Below, in pieces: positions 1-11,422 of a DNA stretch of 64,000 nucleotides. The notes under the pieces are model-generated. The model worked only from the letters and a program-made list of their open reading frames with translations. It did not search any database and had not been told where the DNA came from. The first letter of the stretch is position 1. Every line of letters begins with the position of its first letter. Where the stretch lies: NCBI GenBank assembly GCA_001683735.1, contig LUGG01000014.1, positions 1,054,001-1,118,000 on the forward strand, read 5' to 3'. This DNA is from Grifola frondosa. Its lineage: Eukaryota > Basidiomycota > Agaricomycetes > Polyporales > Grifolaceae. The position numbers were made by a program, and so were the translations under genes.

Positions 1-1195
1 GAGGAGGTCTCAGACGGGACAGGGGATGCTGAGCGGGAGGTAAACACAGGGAGTAGCGGTACTTCGTCCTCGTCAGCGGAGGGGGAAAGAGCGACCGGTG
101 AAGCAGATTGCGTATTCACGCCTGAAGCCGGCAGGGTGAACCAGCCGAGGTCGAGATACCACCTTCCGTTCCGCTGAGACCAACGGGGCATCATGACCTC
201 GTAACCTCCGATGCGTGCCAGACCATAGCTGCGCTGCTTTGGACTGGGAACCAACGCGAGCCTGATCAAACCTCCAATGAGGACAACCAAACCCACCCAC
301 ATCAGACCCTTGCCCCACTTGCCGAGGAAGCCGATGAATGCAGCATCATCAGCGTGCCAACTGCTTCCGTAGTAATGGAGGAAGAACGAGTGTGGCGCCT
401 CTTCAGGTTTCGCATTCTTGCCATACAAGGACTTGGGCAGGATGCGGACCTCACCGCCAGGCAGAGATGGAGTGAGCGGGTGGCTGGAGGTGTACGTGCC
501 GTACTGTGCGGAGAGGAACATGGGGCCGGTCGAAAACATAACGGTGGGGTAGTTGAGTACCCAAGAATAATCAAAGCTCATGAGGTTGTGGATGGTTTGC
601 GCCATGAAGGGATGGCCCTTTTCCGAGGCTATGAGGTCATTAGAAACGCCAACGGGGATGGTTTTGGCAAGGGTGACGGGGTAAAGCAAGAGCGGGTCGA
701 GCGGTCGGAGGCAACCCATGTCCAAATCCATATAAATACCGCCGTAATGATAGAGGACGAAGTATCGGATGGAGTCAGCGCGCTGAATGGGATAGGTGTA
801 ACCATCGAAGGTGTCAAGGAACCATGCGTAATTCTGGGCGATAAACTCGCGTGCACTTGCATCCGTCCATAGAATATACTCACTGGCGCAGCAGGTGAAG
901 TCGTGTCGGAGGAAGAAAAGAGAGAGACGCACTAGTCCGGCATCATATCGCGACAACCCTGGGAGGTGTTAGCCCACATGGGGGGGAGCGTCTCCGACTT
1001 CCAGGTCTGATGAATTATTTTCGGGACAAGTTCGGGGCGGGAGGCCTTGACGGAGGCAGCGAGCTCTTCCTCGGACAAGTAAGCAGCTTCATCAATGTAG
1101 AGGTAGTAGGATATGGAGGAAAGGACGACGACGGTGCCAATGAGGACAGTGGCAAGGAGACATAGGAGGGTGTAGACAGTCCGTCGCCGAAACAT
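1..1195 (-). CDS. GT32 inositol-phosphoceramide mannosyltransferase (SUR1/CSH1-like), 3' end cut off by window edge
   Basis: A type II membrane glycosyltransferase. Exon 1 is 933-1195, a 50-nt GT..AG intron covers 883-932, and exon 2 runs from 882 past base 1, so the C-terminus is missing. Residues about 5-30 form a hydrophobic signal anchor. PKIIHQTWK near residue 58 and the acceptor/metal motif GGIYMDLD near residues 135-142 (aspartates 140 and 142 form the DxD) are the GT32 signatures. The sequence around them (ILWTDASARE, YPIQRADSIRYFVLYHYGG) fits the SUR1/CSH1/Imt group. That family is known to transfer mannose from GDP-mannose to inositol phosphoceramide in the Golgi. A second hydrophobic stretch lies near residues 280-300, followed by a Ser/Pro-rich tail. 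The GT32 call is firm; the exact acceptor is inferred. Confidence 0.88.
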
Positions 1196-1738
1196 GAGGG
1201 AGGTATGAAGGAGGGGAAGGGGGGAGGCAGAAGGAGAGACTGGAAGAGATTAAAGGGCGGACTAACGCAGCAGATCCCAGGCACCTCCAGCCGGGTCCCC
1301 AATCGGGCAACCGTATTCCCCTTCAGCCGCCAGCAGCCCGCAGCGGATCCAGTTGGCTGCTGTTGGCTGCTGTGGGCCGCTGCTGTGCATTTCAGGAGCC
1401 TTAGCCTATGCCGCCCCATGTTCCGGTGACTCTATGTTTTTCTGTCATACGACATCCGCAGCACTACCACCTGCGTCTCCATTTCAACGCCACTCTCGTT
1501 TTTTCCCACAGGATAACACTTCGAATTCTCGCGGCAGATATGTCTCCGATCAAAGTTCAAATTCAAAACAACGGGTATATCATAGTAGCATCTTCCATGT
1601 AATATTATATACATCAGTCCAGTCTTTCGTGAATCGTGAATCGCATGCAATCATGATATCGAAAACACCCCTTGACGGTCTAGCGCTTCACGGTCTTCCA
1701 GACCTCCGTACGATCAAGGAGGCAGCAGCAGATAACCC
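1196..1738. other. Intergenic: upstream region of the GT32 gene and 3' flank of the PIN-nuclease gene
   Basis: About 540 bases between two minus-strand genes. Open frames across it lack family motifs and conserved features. I see no RNA gene or repeat; it should hold the GT32 promoter and the terminator of the PIN gene. Confidence 0.5.
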
Positions 1739-3414
1739 TCAGATTCCAGTCGGTCGCATCGGCGAGTTGAAAATCCAGAACACGTGAGGCATGACAGCCT
1801 CCAGCGAGCGCAGCAAGACTCCGGATTGGAACTTCATCCCAACATCATGCAAGGCCTCCAGCGCGTTCATCCAGTCCTGGCGCGACCAATCTTGACCCCT
1901 GCGCCACCCTCTCTCAGCGTTCCGCCTCAGCAAAAACACGCGCAGCGGTGGGGTCGACGTCCGCAGCACTTGTTTCGTCCCAAGGTATTCCAGACAGTCG
2001 CCGATCGTCCAGCTGTTAAACTCCTTGCGCCGATGCGCCGGTGCATGCACGCTCGTCGATACTGCTGGGGCTAGATCCCCCGTCCTCTTCCGCACACCAT
2101 CAGCAATTTCTTTCAGGACGGCAGTGAAGTGGTCGATTATCTGTAGATGGAGCGCATCTAGCGCGTGGCTGGGGACGAAGTCCTCCGCCGTAGAGCCTGT
2201 AGGATCAACGTCCATCCTGTCATCGTCATCGTCGGGTGACGGTGCAAATGTTTGTCCAAGACGTTTCGAGCCCTTGGTCCGTGATGGACGATAGCGTGGG
2301 GCACGTTCATGTCCTTGGAATAAAGTGGTATCGATAGGCCACCTAAGCTCCTCTGCGATCGTCCGAGCAAGATCCCGGCTAGACCAGCTTCCTGAGGGTG
2401 TTATCGTTGGGACACCTGACGAAGGCCATTAGCGTGTATTTGAAAATCAGCAGCTCGGTGATACGGACCATTGCCGATGCTCTCCGCACAGAAAATCTTG
2501 TCCTGACTGAGAAGGAACACATGCCCTCGAGTTTGGAAAAACATACAACAAAAGAGGATCCTGAAATCATTCTCGCGAGCAGGGTCGGGTATAGGCAAGT
2601 CGTACGCCTCCTTCATCGACTGCATTTTCACCGTCTTCCTCTCTCTCATCTTGGTCAACATCCACGTGGACGCCGTCCGTGCGAACCACTGGAGGTCGTT
2701 TCTATTTTTGAGTCTGATAGCCATGCGTGACAGAATTAAGGTGGTCGTCAATGCCACAGATTCACCACGCACCCATCCAATTCAGATAGAACCACGCTAG
2801 GAATGACAATTTTTATCGGCAGCGATTGCGCTTCAACATCCACACAAAATTGCTCTATGACACTGCAATAGTCGATTAACACATTTGTATCAGGGACCAG
2901 GATAATAGTCGACAAAGCAAAGGCGTCCTGACAGTACATCGATCAGTGAGATACAATGTTAACATTAATCATGCTACCGACCTGCATCTCGACATCTGGC
3001 CTGTTGGCAAATTCGTGAATTCGTTCGAGCGTATCATCGCTACTAAGATTTTGTTCATTGGAAACCATCCTGACTGGTGATACATTGATGCATTAGGATC
3101 AAGGCGCAGACCGATCATCCGCGGCCAGTGCTCACTACTGGAAATTATGGTATTGACACTTGTAGCGGGGATGCACCGCTCAAACTTCCAAGGTGCGATT
3201 CGAAAGTCTGAAGGCAGCAATTAGTGGACAAAATGCGAGAGAAACGCACCTCAAATCGTATTCGAGTTGCGAACTGGCATGAGACGAAGCCGAAGACGAG
3301 GCATCATCGCATACCGGTCGTTTCTAAGTTGCGCGTGACACAGAATCACGTGATAAATCGTCACACTCAAACTTCACGTCCGCGGGCGGCGAGATAGAAT
3401 CTATGCGTGTCATT
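1739..3414 (-). CDS. Swt1-like PIN-domain endoribonuclease (gene model partly uncertain)
   Basis: A multi-exon gene. The PIN domain is clear: ILVPDTNVLIDYCSVIEQF at about 2840-2900 gives the first catalytic aspartate, PIKIVIPSVVLSELDG follows, and after an intron GNDLQWFARTASTWML continues it. The second half, NDFRILFCCMFFQTRG then HVFLLSQDKIFCAE at about 2480-2570, carries the late acidic residue typical of Swt1 PIN domains. In yeast and animals Swt1 is a nuclear-pore-associated RNase in mRNA quality control. The C-terminal exon (from about 2215 to the stop at 1739) contains a helical, tryptophan-containing domain. Upstream, an exon reading through SSDDTLERIHEFANRPDVEMQ-type sequence (near 2990-3070) joins the PIN exon in frame. 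The proposed start, ATG at 3414, needs two further short introns and one phase mismatch near 3250, so the first exons are tentative. Confidence 0.7.
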
Positions 3415-3525
3415 GAGGAATAATACAATGCGCAGAGTCCAATATGAAAAATAAAAACGAAAATGCAAGGCTACCCCAATCTACACCCATCCCGGTATCC
3501 AGAACCAATGTATACCACACGACAA

Positions 3526-6114
3526 TCACGATGACGTTGCTTGCCTCTTCGGCTGCGGGGCATTGTCCTCATCCTTTGATGTGCTCGCGTTGTCGTCCTC
3601 AGCCTTACGCTTCAACCCAGCCAGCTTCGAAGGTGATGGAGACTCCAATTGCCTCATGCCTCCGTTTAGGGGAGTCGACGGCACCTTCGGCGGGGTTGTA
3701 CGCGACACCGACTTCTCAGGCGTACGTGAACGACTCCGACTCGATACATCACTGCGCAGCCGCACGCCAAACTCGACTTCGACGCAACCGCCTCCGCATG
3801 ACACGTCGCATGATAAATCTGATGAACGAACAAAACAGTCAGTCAACGGCACTCACGAAAAAGAAGTTAAACATACCCTATCATCCTTCTTCACTGCATT
3901 TCTCCACACCCACTCTTCGTCGTCTTCCAAAAATTCCGACTTTAAAGGTTCCTTACATATCGGACACGAAATAGGTTTCGCCTCGTCGCCAGGCGGCACA
4001 ACCACATGGAGCGCTCGTAGTTCAGCCTCACGCTTAGCAGCTTCCGCAGCCGCGACAGCTTTAGCATTCACAAGACGAGAACCATCCGCACGACCTTTGC
4101 CTTTATTATCAATCACACCGTCATGTATCCAATCCTACCATACGAATTGTGGTTAGTGAACAGGAAACCATTGCATGAGTATGTAACATACCTCTACACC
4201 AACAAACCAGCTCCGGCTGTGCCCGCGACCGACAGCTTGACTCGCCTTACGATTCTGCCTGAAGTGCATGTCAAGGTGATCCTCAAAGTCCTTCTTGCCT
4301 TTCACGCCATCAGAGAAGCGAATCGCGCATTGCTTGCATTGCACAGGTGCCTGCTTGTAGAGGAAGTGGATGATTGGGGGACGCCGTCTACGAAGACGTA
4401 TCAGTCAGCGTATTCAAGTACCTACATAATAATGAACTTACTTGGTGATGTCCGAGCTAGTCAGCTTGACCTTGTGTGACAATATCGCTTTCCTGTAATT
4501 TCTTGCAGCATCTCTGGCAGAATCAACAGGCTGAGATGACGCTTCCGCCTTAGCTGTCGCGCCGGCACCAGTAGGAGTTCCGGTAGCTGAGACGACACCT
4601 GCCTTCAGAAGAGCGCTGTAGAGGCTAGCTATGTTGGCGGCAGGGGCAGAAGAAGTAGATGGAGCTGAAGGGACAGCGATTGGTTGCAAGGATAGCATAC
4701 TGGAAAGATCTACCGTCTCAGACTTAGCCTGATCGTAAGATATAGGATACGATGGTGGTGGCTGATACGATGACTGCATAGAAGGGACAGAAACATTTGT
4801 GGTGGGGGTGGTACAGAAATAGGGTAAGATTGGTATGTTGGAGCTGGGGGCGGCGGGGCAACCGCCGCAGGCGCAGGCGTAGTGAGACCCCGCAGTTGAT
4901 TGAGTATCTGTCCTAACTCATTCTGCGAAACCCCTGCTTGGACCAACTTGCGGAGCTAAAGAGCGAATACATCAGCAAGGTCAGTATACGAACATTGAAC
5001 GGGACGTACCTGCTGCAAGACCGTTACATGATTTTGCGCAACTCTGTCGTAAGGATTCGTAAGTAGAGAACGCTCCTTCTGTCCAAGTACAAATTCCAGC
5101 TCGCTAAGGACTTGAGCGGTAGAGATGCCAGACGAACTGCCAGGCTGCCGACTTGACGACTGATCCAAGGGAAGTTCAGCAAGCGCAAGACGAATTCGAC
5201 TAACAAGGTCACGCACGGCAGCGGTTTGAGTCGCATTGCCGTCCCAGATCTGTCGCTCAATCGCAACCTGTGTAACGACGCCGAAAAGTTCTCTTCCATT
5301 AGGAGCACCAGCACGCCAAGTCAAGAGCATCTCTTCCATCTTGCCACGAGTATTCTGGTCGACTTGCTCGTAGGTATCAAGGAATAAAGGGACGACAATG
5401 GGAGTAAAATGGCGAGCGTAAGGGTCAAAGACATTCTTGGAGATAGCATCGAGGAGATAGAAAGCAGGCAGTTTCATCCAAGGTGGCACCTAATATGCGA
5501 AATAGCCCAAAACAGGCAATAACATTAGTCAGCATTCCGTGGGATGAGAGGGACAACTGCATGGCACGAGGAACAAGGCGGTAAAGACGAGCAAGAAAAC
5601 GTTGCAGCATAGCTGCGCAGTCTCAGATATTTCTTGGGCATTGTACGTGGGCGTTGGAACAGCCCGTAATGCACCAAGCCGAGGAGGGCCCCGTGGACCT
5701 CCTTGTCTTTGCTGAACCGGAAGAACTACATTAAGTTACATGGCATCGTAGTAGCTACAGCAGAATCTTCCGAACCACTTTGCCCTAATCGCCAAGTATG
5801 CATGCGATGGCAGATAAGTGAAATGCAAGAAAATTGAAACTCACCCTGCGTATGTGTGACTCGATGCACTGCACGACCACATCAGCAAATCGAGAATGAT
5901 CGTGCGCTATCATGGACAGATTCTGAATGGCAGGTCTAGAATTTGAGGTAAGATCAGCAAGCCGCAACATGTAGTCACGACGGAACATGTTGGGGTCAAC
6001 ATGGTAGACGGGTTGGACGGGAGGAGGATAGCCATAGCCAACAGGTGGTGGAGGTGGCACTGGGTAACCTGCCGCAGCATATGGCACTTGGGCGTAAATC
6101 GGATAGAGAGACAT
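3526..6114 (-). CDS. PCF11: PCF11, pre-mRNA cleavage complex II subunit (CID domain, C-terminal zinc fingers)
   Basis: Exon 1 (5845-6114) begins MSLYPIYAQVPYAAAGYPVP and enters the RNA polymerase II CTD-interaction domain (RDYMLRLADLTSNSRPAIQN). The domain continues across a 355-nt intron (5490-5844) with PPWMKLPAFYLLDAISKN. Later exons hold a Pro/Ala-rich linker, a first zinc finger (QCKQCAIRFSDG followed by DHLDMHFRQN near 4270-4340) and a second finger (SCPICKEPLKSEFLEDDEEW near 3960, completed by IYHATCHAEA after the next intron). This order is diagnostic of Pcf11, which couples CTD-Ser2-phosphorylated polymerase to cleavage, polyadenylation and termination. The last ~80 codons (basic, with SRSRTPEK and LKRKAEDD) lie in a different frame from the second finger; a one-base loss near 3752-3772 is the simplest explanation. 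The ATG at 6114 begins the best CID-containing frame. Confidence 0.9.
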
Positions 6115-6700
6115 TCCGCGACCAACTTATTGAAAAAAGGTCGAATACGATCTTAACGATGGAAAATTGACGTTCGGGGAAGAATCGCGAGATAAGCTGA
6201 TTGCGCTCAAGACAAGGGGGAAGCAAGAAGTTCGACTGTTGAATTTCTCAAACTGTCTCACACAGCTTGTCACAAACACGGGAGATGTTTTGCACGAAGT
6301 GCACAAGAAGGTGGTGGTGGTCGATGAACAAGTCGTAAGCACAGCTCGTTCCCAGCCAATGGACAATGAGCGATTTTTCAAACGCCGCTTAAAATGGTCG
6401 CCACTCATGACCAAATATACTCGTAGACTCATGCCCAGTCGCCCTCTTTCCAGATCAGGAACTAGCCCCGGTCCCCGAATTTTCAACCGCTCATCGAAGT
6501 CCATACAGCCCCTCCTCAAGACCTCATACATTACGCCACAAGGTGAGTTTGTCATTTCTATGCATCGGATAGACGCAAGATTGTATGGGAGGTGTCGGAC
6601 GTGTGAAAGAAGTTTGGCAGCGGAAGGAAACCGATGGATGCATTCAACTTCGTCTGGATGTGTTCTGATCGCACACCACTAACTGCTATCTCTGCTGCAG
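6115..6700. promoter_or_regulatory. Divergent promoter region between PCF11 and RPL9
   Basis: 586 bases separate the two divergent start codons. A ctgctgcag sequence directly abuts the RPL9 ATG, which looks like a splice acceptor of a leader intron. A 171-codon open frame on the plus strand inside the region has no recognisable domain and I do not treat it as a gene. Confidence 0.5.
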
Positions 6701-7436
6701 ATGCGGGACGTCATCAAGACTGAAGAGCTCGACATTCCTGAGGGGGTTGAAGTCAGCGTCAAGTCCCGCCTCATTACTGTGAAGGGCCCCCGGGGAACGT
6801 TGACGAAGAATGTCCGTCACATTGACATGGACATCCGGTTGTTGAAGGGCAAGACGAACAAGGTCACTCTTGCAGTATGGCAGGGAGGCAGGAAGCACGT
6901 CGCCTGCCTGCGGACAATCAGAAGTTTGATTGTGAACATGATTACTGGTGTCACCAAGGTGCGTGCTCTCATGATATTCTCAGTTTTAGGTCACATACAA
7001 CGTTCTCGTGCTTTAGGGCTTCCAATACAAGATGCGCGCTGTATATGCCCATTTCCCCATCAATTGCATAATCCAGGACAGTGGTGCTGCTCTTGAGATC
7101 CGTAATTTCTTGGGCGAGAAGGTTACTTCATCCCACTTTACAGTGCTCGCTCATACTGAAGCACGACTCAGATTGTGAGGCACGTGAACATGCTGGAGGG
7201 CGTCACCGTTTCTGAGTCAAAAGCGCAAAAGGATGAGCTGATCCTGGAGGGGACGGACATCCAGAACGTGTCTCAGTCCGGTTCGTGTACACGTTGTTCC
7301 GAATGGTCGTCGTGCTAACAAGTTGTCTGTTCCAGCGGCATCGATTCAGGGTGTATGCCGTGTACGGAACAAGGATATCCGTAAGTTCTTGGACGGCATC
7401 TACGTTTCGGAGAAGAGTACCATCGCGCAGGAGTGA
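6701..7436 (+). CDS. RPL9: 60S ribosomal protein L9 (uL6)
   Basis: Four exons (6701-6958, 7017-7121, 7172-7280, 7336-7436) join in frame to 190 residues, the normal length for eukaryotic uL6. The start [18 protein letters not shown], the motif [14 protein letters not shown] and the C-terminal [19 protein letters not shown] are family hallmarks. The protein sits near the sarcin-ricin loop and GTPase centre of the large subunit. All introns are GT..AG and 50-58 nt. The ATG follows immediately after a probable acceptor (ctgcag), so a non-coding first exon upstream is likely, as often seen in fungal ribosomal protein genes. Frame and length are undisturbed. Confidence 0.96.
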
Positions 7437-7593
7437 TGGGTGGTCACTGGCTGCATTGTGTTATTATGTTCATCTCGCTCAAAAGTTGCATGTTATCATC
7501 CTTGCTATGACCACAATATGATGCTTTCATGTCAACGGCATTATATGATCTATTCAAGATATCCGAAGAAAATACGTATTATCGGAACAAGCA

Positions 7594-8601
7594 TCAAGGA
7601 ATAAAGGGAATCTTAGTGCCAACAGCACTCCTGTATCTACGATAATCATCACCAAAGAACCGTATCAGCGATACTTCTTCCGCTGTGAACATGTGTTAGT
7701 CCATGACAACATGCAAAATTTGAAAACGCACACTTGATCCTGTAATAGAAGAATCTCCACAACACGACCATGAAAAACAAGAAACTAACAGGGTTCTGGA
7801 GTACGAGTTGAGTGCCCAGCGCCCAGTAGAAGAACCCAGTGTACGAAGGATGTCGGAACCATCTACGTAATGTGATGATCAAAATTTATGCATGCTGCAA
7901 AATATTCATTTACACTTACTTGTAGATACCATTAGTCACAAGAACATGAGATTCAAGTTTACGATGCGCAACGGCATGGGAGAAGTTCGACCCCGCATGT
8001 ATCATGGCAATAGATCTGAGTGTTTGTCCTAGAGCTGACAACACAATACCTTGAAATAGTTCAGTTCCTGTTCTGCATTTGCCCAGCAATCAACTCACCA
8101 GCACTAGAAACATAAGCATGACTCTTGAACGATGGTTTGAAGTAGAGTGTTATGAGGTACTCGAGCAGCGCAACGCTATGCGCAACGTGATATAAAGCTC
8201 CGTTCTCTAAGAGAAAGGCTGAACAATCCCTGAGCTGATAATATAAATGAATGACATTGATTCTTACAATCAATGCTACATTTCTCTGGATTCCATCCAG
8301 CTGTGACTGCGAATTCTCCCCAGTGAAAGGCAGACCATGCAGCAAGGAAGAATCCCAGCTGGTAAGTAGACCACCAGGACCCTTCGAAACCGCCAGTGAT
8401 GAAGAGGAGAAGTCCGAAGGAGAATAGGGCCCCCAGTAAGAACGAAGTGGTTGATGCTGCTAACGGTGTATTTGGGATGACGCCGCGAGCGTATGGGGCC
8501 ACGTCTACGGGAATTGTATATAGTGGATTTGGGCTCGCTGTTGTTCGCTGGCGAAGACGTTGGTCGAAGCCATCCATGTCAATCTCTGGACGAGTAGACA
8601 T
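7594..8601 (-). CDS. STE14: Protein-S-isoprenylcysteine O-methyltransferase (STE14/ICMT)
   Basis: An integral ER membrane enzyme that methylates the prenylated C-terminal cysteine of CAAX proteins such as Ras and, in fungi, lipopeptide pheromones. Exon 1 (from ATG 8601) encodes a polar N-terminus and the first membrane helices (TSFLLGALFSFGLLLFITGG), ending in GWNPEKCSID. The next exon carries SAFLLENGALYHVAHSVALLEY, and the last exons carry the diagnostic FRHPSYTGFFYWALGTQL, followed by LWRFFYYRI and, after a small intron, EEVSLIRFFGDDYRRY, with the C-terminus GTKIPFIP and stop at 7594-7596. The RHPxY and EE..L...F.G..Y motifs are the SAM/catalytic signature of the ICMT family. In basidiomycetes with lipopeptide pheromones this enzyme is expected to be needed for mating; that is inference here. 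Confidence 0.93.
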
Positions 8602-8807
8602 TGAGATATTACCGAAGGAGACATTTTGCAGAACAATAACATGCAGTCAAGGACTCAAACGTTGTTTGCGCATGTTGGTCTTACTTGATTTCATGTAGAT
8701 CTCGATTCGACTCTCTCGACGACGGTGAGGACTCGGTGCAGGCTGCATAGACAAAGGGGGCTTTTGCTATCCTGCAGTGCGTCCGCACAGTAAGTCAGAC
8801 GTCGAAC

Positions 8808-11360
8808 ATGATTCTACGTCTATGCTCCTTCAAGCGCTGCCATGATTTATCGAGAATACTAATTACCTACCGCCAACTAGCCACAGCAGTTCAGGATGAT
8901 CCATCCAGAATCCGTAACATGGCTTTAGTGGCTCATATAGGTATGTTCGCAATTTGGGAGACATGTTGCATTGACCAAGTGCTCTCCATTAGATTCTGGG
9001 AAGACGACCTTGACTGAGTCCATACTTCTCCAGTCATCTTACCTCTCTTCTGCTGGTTCGGTGGACACAGGCAGTACGATCACGGACTTCCTACCGGCGG
9101 AACGTGAACGAGGTATCACCATACAGTCAGCTAGTATCCCTGTGAAATGGAAAGATTGGACTTTCAACCTGATTGACACTCCCGGTCATGCTGACTTCGG
9201 AATGGAGGTCGAAAGTGCAAGTCGAGTAGTCGACGGGGCCGTTGTCCTCATTGATTCTGTTGAAGGTGTGGAGGCGCAGACTAAGGGCGTTTGGCGACAG
9301 TTGGATAGGTAAGTAGTTGTACCTAGGTGAGGAACATCTGGGCCTCTCGTGACTGGCTCATTTATGCATAGCTGTTCACAGATATAATGTGCGGTCACGA
9401 ATCATGTTTTTCAACAAGCTCGATCGAGCGGGTGCATCTTTTTGTTCCTCAATGCTATCGTTGTTGTCCAACCGACTTCATTCCAAGCCGATGGTGTTGG
9501 CCTTGCCAATTGCTTCCTTCAATCCCGAGGATTACGCTCGGGCGGAACCTGGTGTGGAAGGTCTTGTCGATCTCGTCAACTGGGAGCTGTGGAAATGGAA
9601 TGAACAAGGGGAATCCTCCAGACATTCGCTGGCTCGTAATGTAGAGGACTTCAACCGGACGGGACTCCTACCTGCTTCACATCCTCTTTTACCTCATCTA
9701 CTACCAGCTCGCACCAGTCTTCTTGAAAACCTTTCTATGTTCTCGGAAGATCTCATGGAGATGTTGCTCAACTCGTCTTCCGAATCGGCAGGCTATCTTG
9801 ACATCGGTTCTGATTCGATCATGCCTCATCTTCGTGCCGCTACTCTTCGAAACGATATTTTACCCGTTCTCTGTGGCTCCGCGTTCAAACATGTCGGGAC
9901 AGAACTGCTCATGAACTATGTCGGAGAGCTCTTGCCCAATCCTCTGGATGTTGGTGACGGTACTCCATCATCGAATGCACCACTCCGCATGCTTGCATGG
10001 AAAGTGGGCTGGGACAAACGGAAAGGTTGGATGACCTTTGTCAGGGTTTATTCCGGTAAGTCATTTCGATATGCAAAATGGATACAACTGAAGTCGCACA
10101 GGTACACTGAAGAGTCAGAGCGCGATCTTCAACGCCACTCGCAATCAGCGCGAAAAAGCCTCAAAGCTTCTACTGCTGTATGCTTCGGAAGCCGAGGAAG
10201 TTAACAGTCTTCCCTTCGGTTCGGTTGGAGTTATCCTGGGTTTGAAGTACACTCGCACTGGAGATACGCTCGTTTCGACCAAGGACGCTGCAGAATCGTC
10301 ATCTCTACGAGACATTGTACCGCCCCCAGCAGTCATATCCGCGTCCGTGGTGCCGCAATCCCATTCCGACCTCGAGCCTGTGGAGAAGGCTCTCAATTCA
10401 CTTGCACGAACCGACCCGTCTGTGCGCGTTGAAATGCTGGAGGGGCAGATGCTGGTGCACGGCCTAGGTTCGCTCCATCTCGAGATCGTCGAAAACCGCC
10501 TCAGAGACGAATGGAAAGTCGACTTCGAGTTTGGCAAACGACGGGTCAGCTACCGTGAGGGATTCGGCTCCGGAGATGTGTCCTCCGTTAGCGACAAGTG
10601 GACCACAGACATCGGCGGAAAAAGTGTGGCGGTCACCGTTGGCTTGTCCGTCAGGGCTCTTAGGGACGATGAGCACGGAGATCCATCTTGGGACGGTAAC
10701 ATCGTCCTCGGCAGGGACGGTAAACCGTTGCGATCTCCCGAATCCTATACGAACCTAGCGGATCCTCTGGGAAATGTTGCACGCGGACTGGCCAGCACAC
10801 TTTCAAATTCCCCAAACTCGGCGCTACCGCTTTCACACCTCTATGTCAAGTTAGACATGTACCGATGCCCTCTGGAGGCCCCGCCGGCTGTCCTTGCAGG
10901 GGCCAGTGCGGTCATATTGCGCAATATCGTCCGCCAAGCAGGTATAGGCCCAATTATGGAACCCTACATCCGTCTGAAAATTACTGTCAACGAGGACGCG
11001 ATTGGGAAAGTCGTCAAGGACTTGACAGAACATGGCGGTGAGGTGCTCGACTTGGCGTCCAGCGCAGATGGCCCAGGAGAAGGAGAAGACGGCGTCGAGC
11101 CATATCCTCAAGACGGGGTATATATCCCGCCACAATGGCTTTCTCCATCCACAGGAAGACCATCCCCTGGAGGGTCAACGTCTACGCGACTCAGAAGATC
11201 TGTACATGCGGTCGCACCATTGAGCCAGATGCTGGACTATTCGAACCGGCTACGTGCTCTCTCGGGGGGCCACGGTATTTTTGAAATGCAGAATGCTGGG
11301 TTCAAGGAGGTGTCGTCAGCAAGACAGATAGAGATCCTTAGAGAGATTGGCAAGGCATGA
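8808..11360 (+). CDS. MEF2: Mitochondrial elongation factor G2 / ribosome-releasing factor 2 (MEF2)
   Basis: Exons 8808-8940, 8993-9308, 9382-10055 and 10102-11360 join in frame to 793 residues. The N-terminus (MILRLCSFKRCHDLSRILIT) is basic and Ser/Leu-rich, a probable mitochondrial presequence. The G domain is complete: HIDSGKTTL (G1, spanning intron 1), RGITIQSA (G2), DTPGHADF (G3) and FNKLDRAG (G4). Later regions include VYSGTLKSQSA of domain II, LGSLHLEIV of domain III and the domain IV/V core to SGGHGIFEMQNAGFKEV. The low similarity around the domain IV tip and overall layout match EF-G2, which with mitochondrial RRF splits post-termination ribosomes and does not drive translocation. 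Its start lies 206 bases from the divergent STE14 start. Confidence 0.93.
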
Positions 11361-11422
11361 GGTCGCAGACTCACTGTCAACATTGTTGTCCTTAGTCCAT
11401 TTGTATTTGAAACGTCTCATAT

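Noticed and set aside
3752..3765. A 14-nt GT..AG micro-intron that would restore the PCF11 frame
   Set aside because: It fits phase exactly but is far below the size the fungal spliceosome removes; a one-base loss is simpler and matches the pattern in other genes.
6167..6682. A 171-codon open frame between PCF11 and RPL9
   Set aside because: No recognisable motif, no splice or promoter context of its own, and it occupies the shared promoter and likely RPL9 leader.
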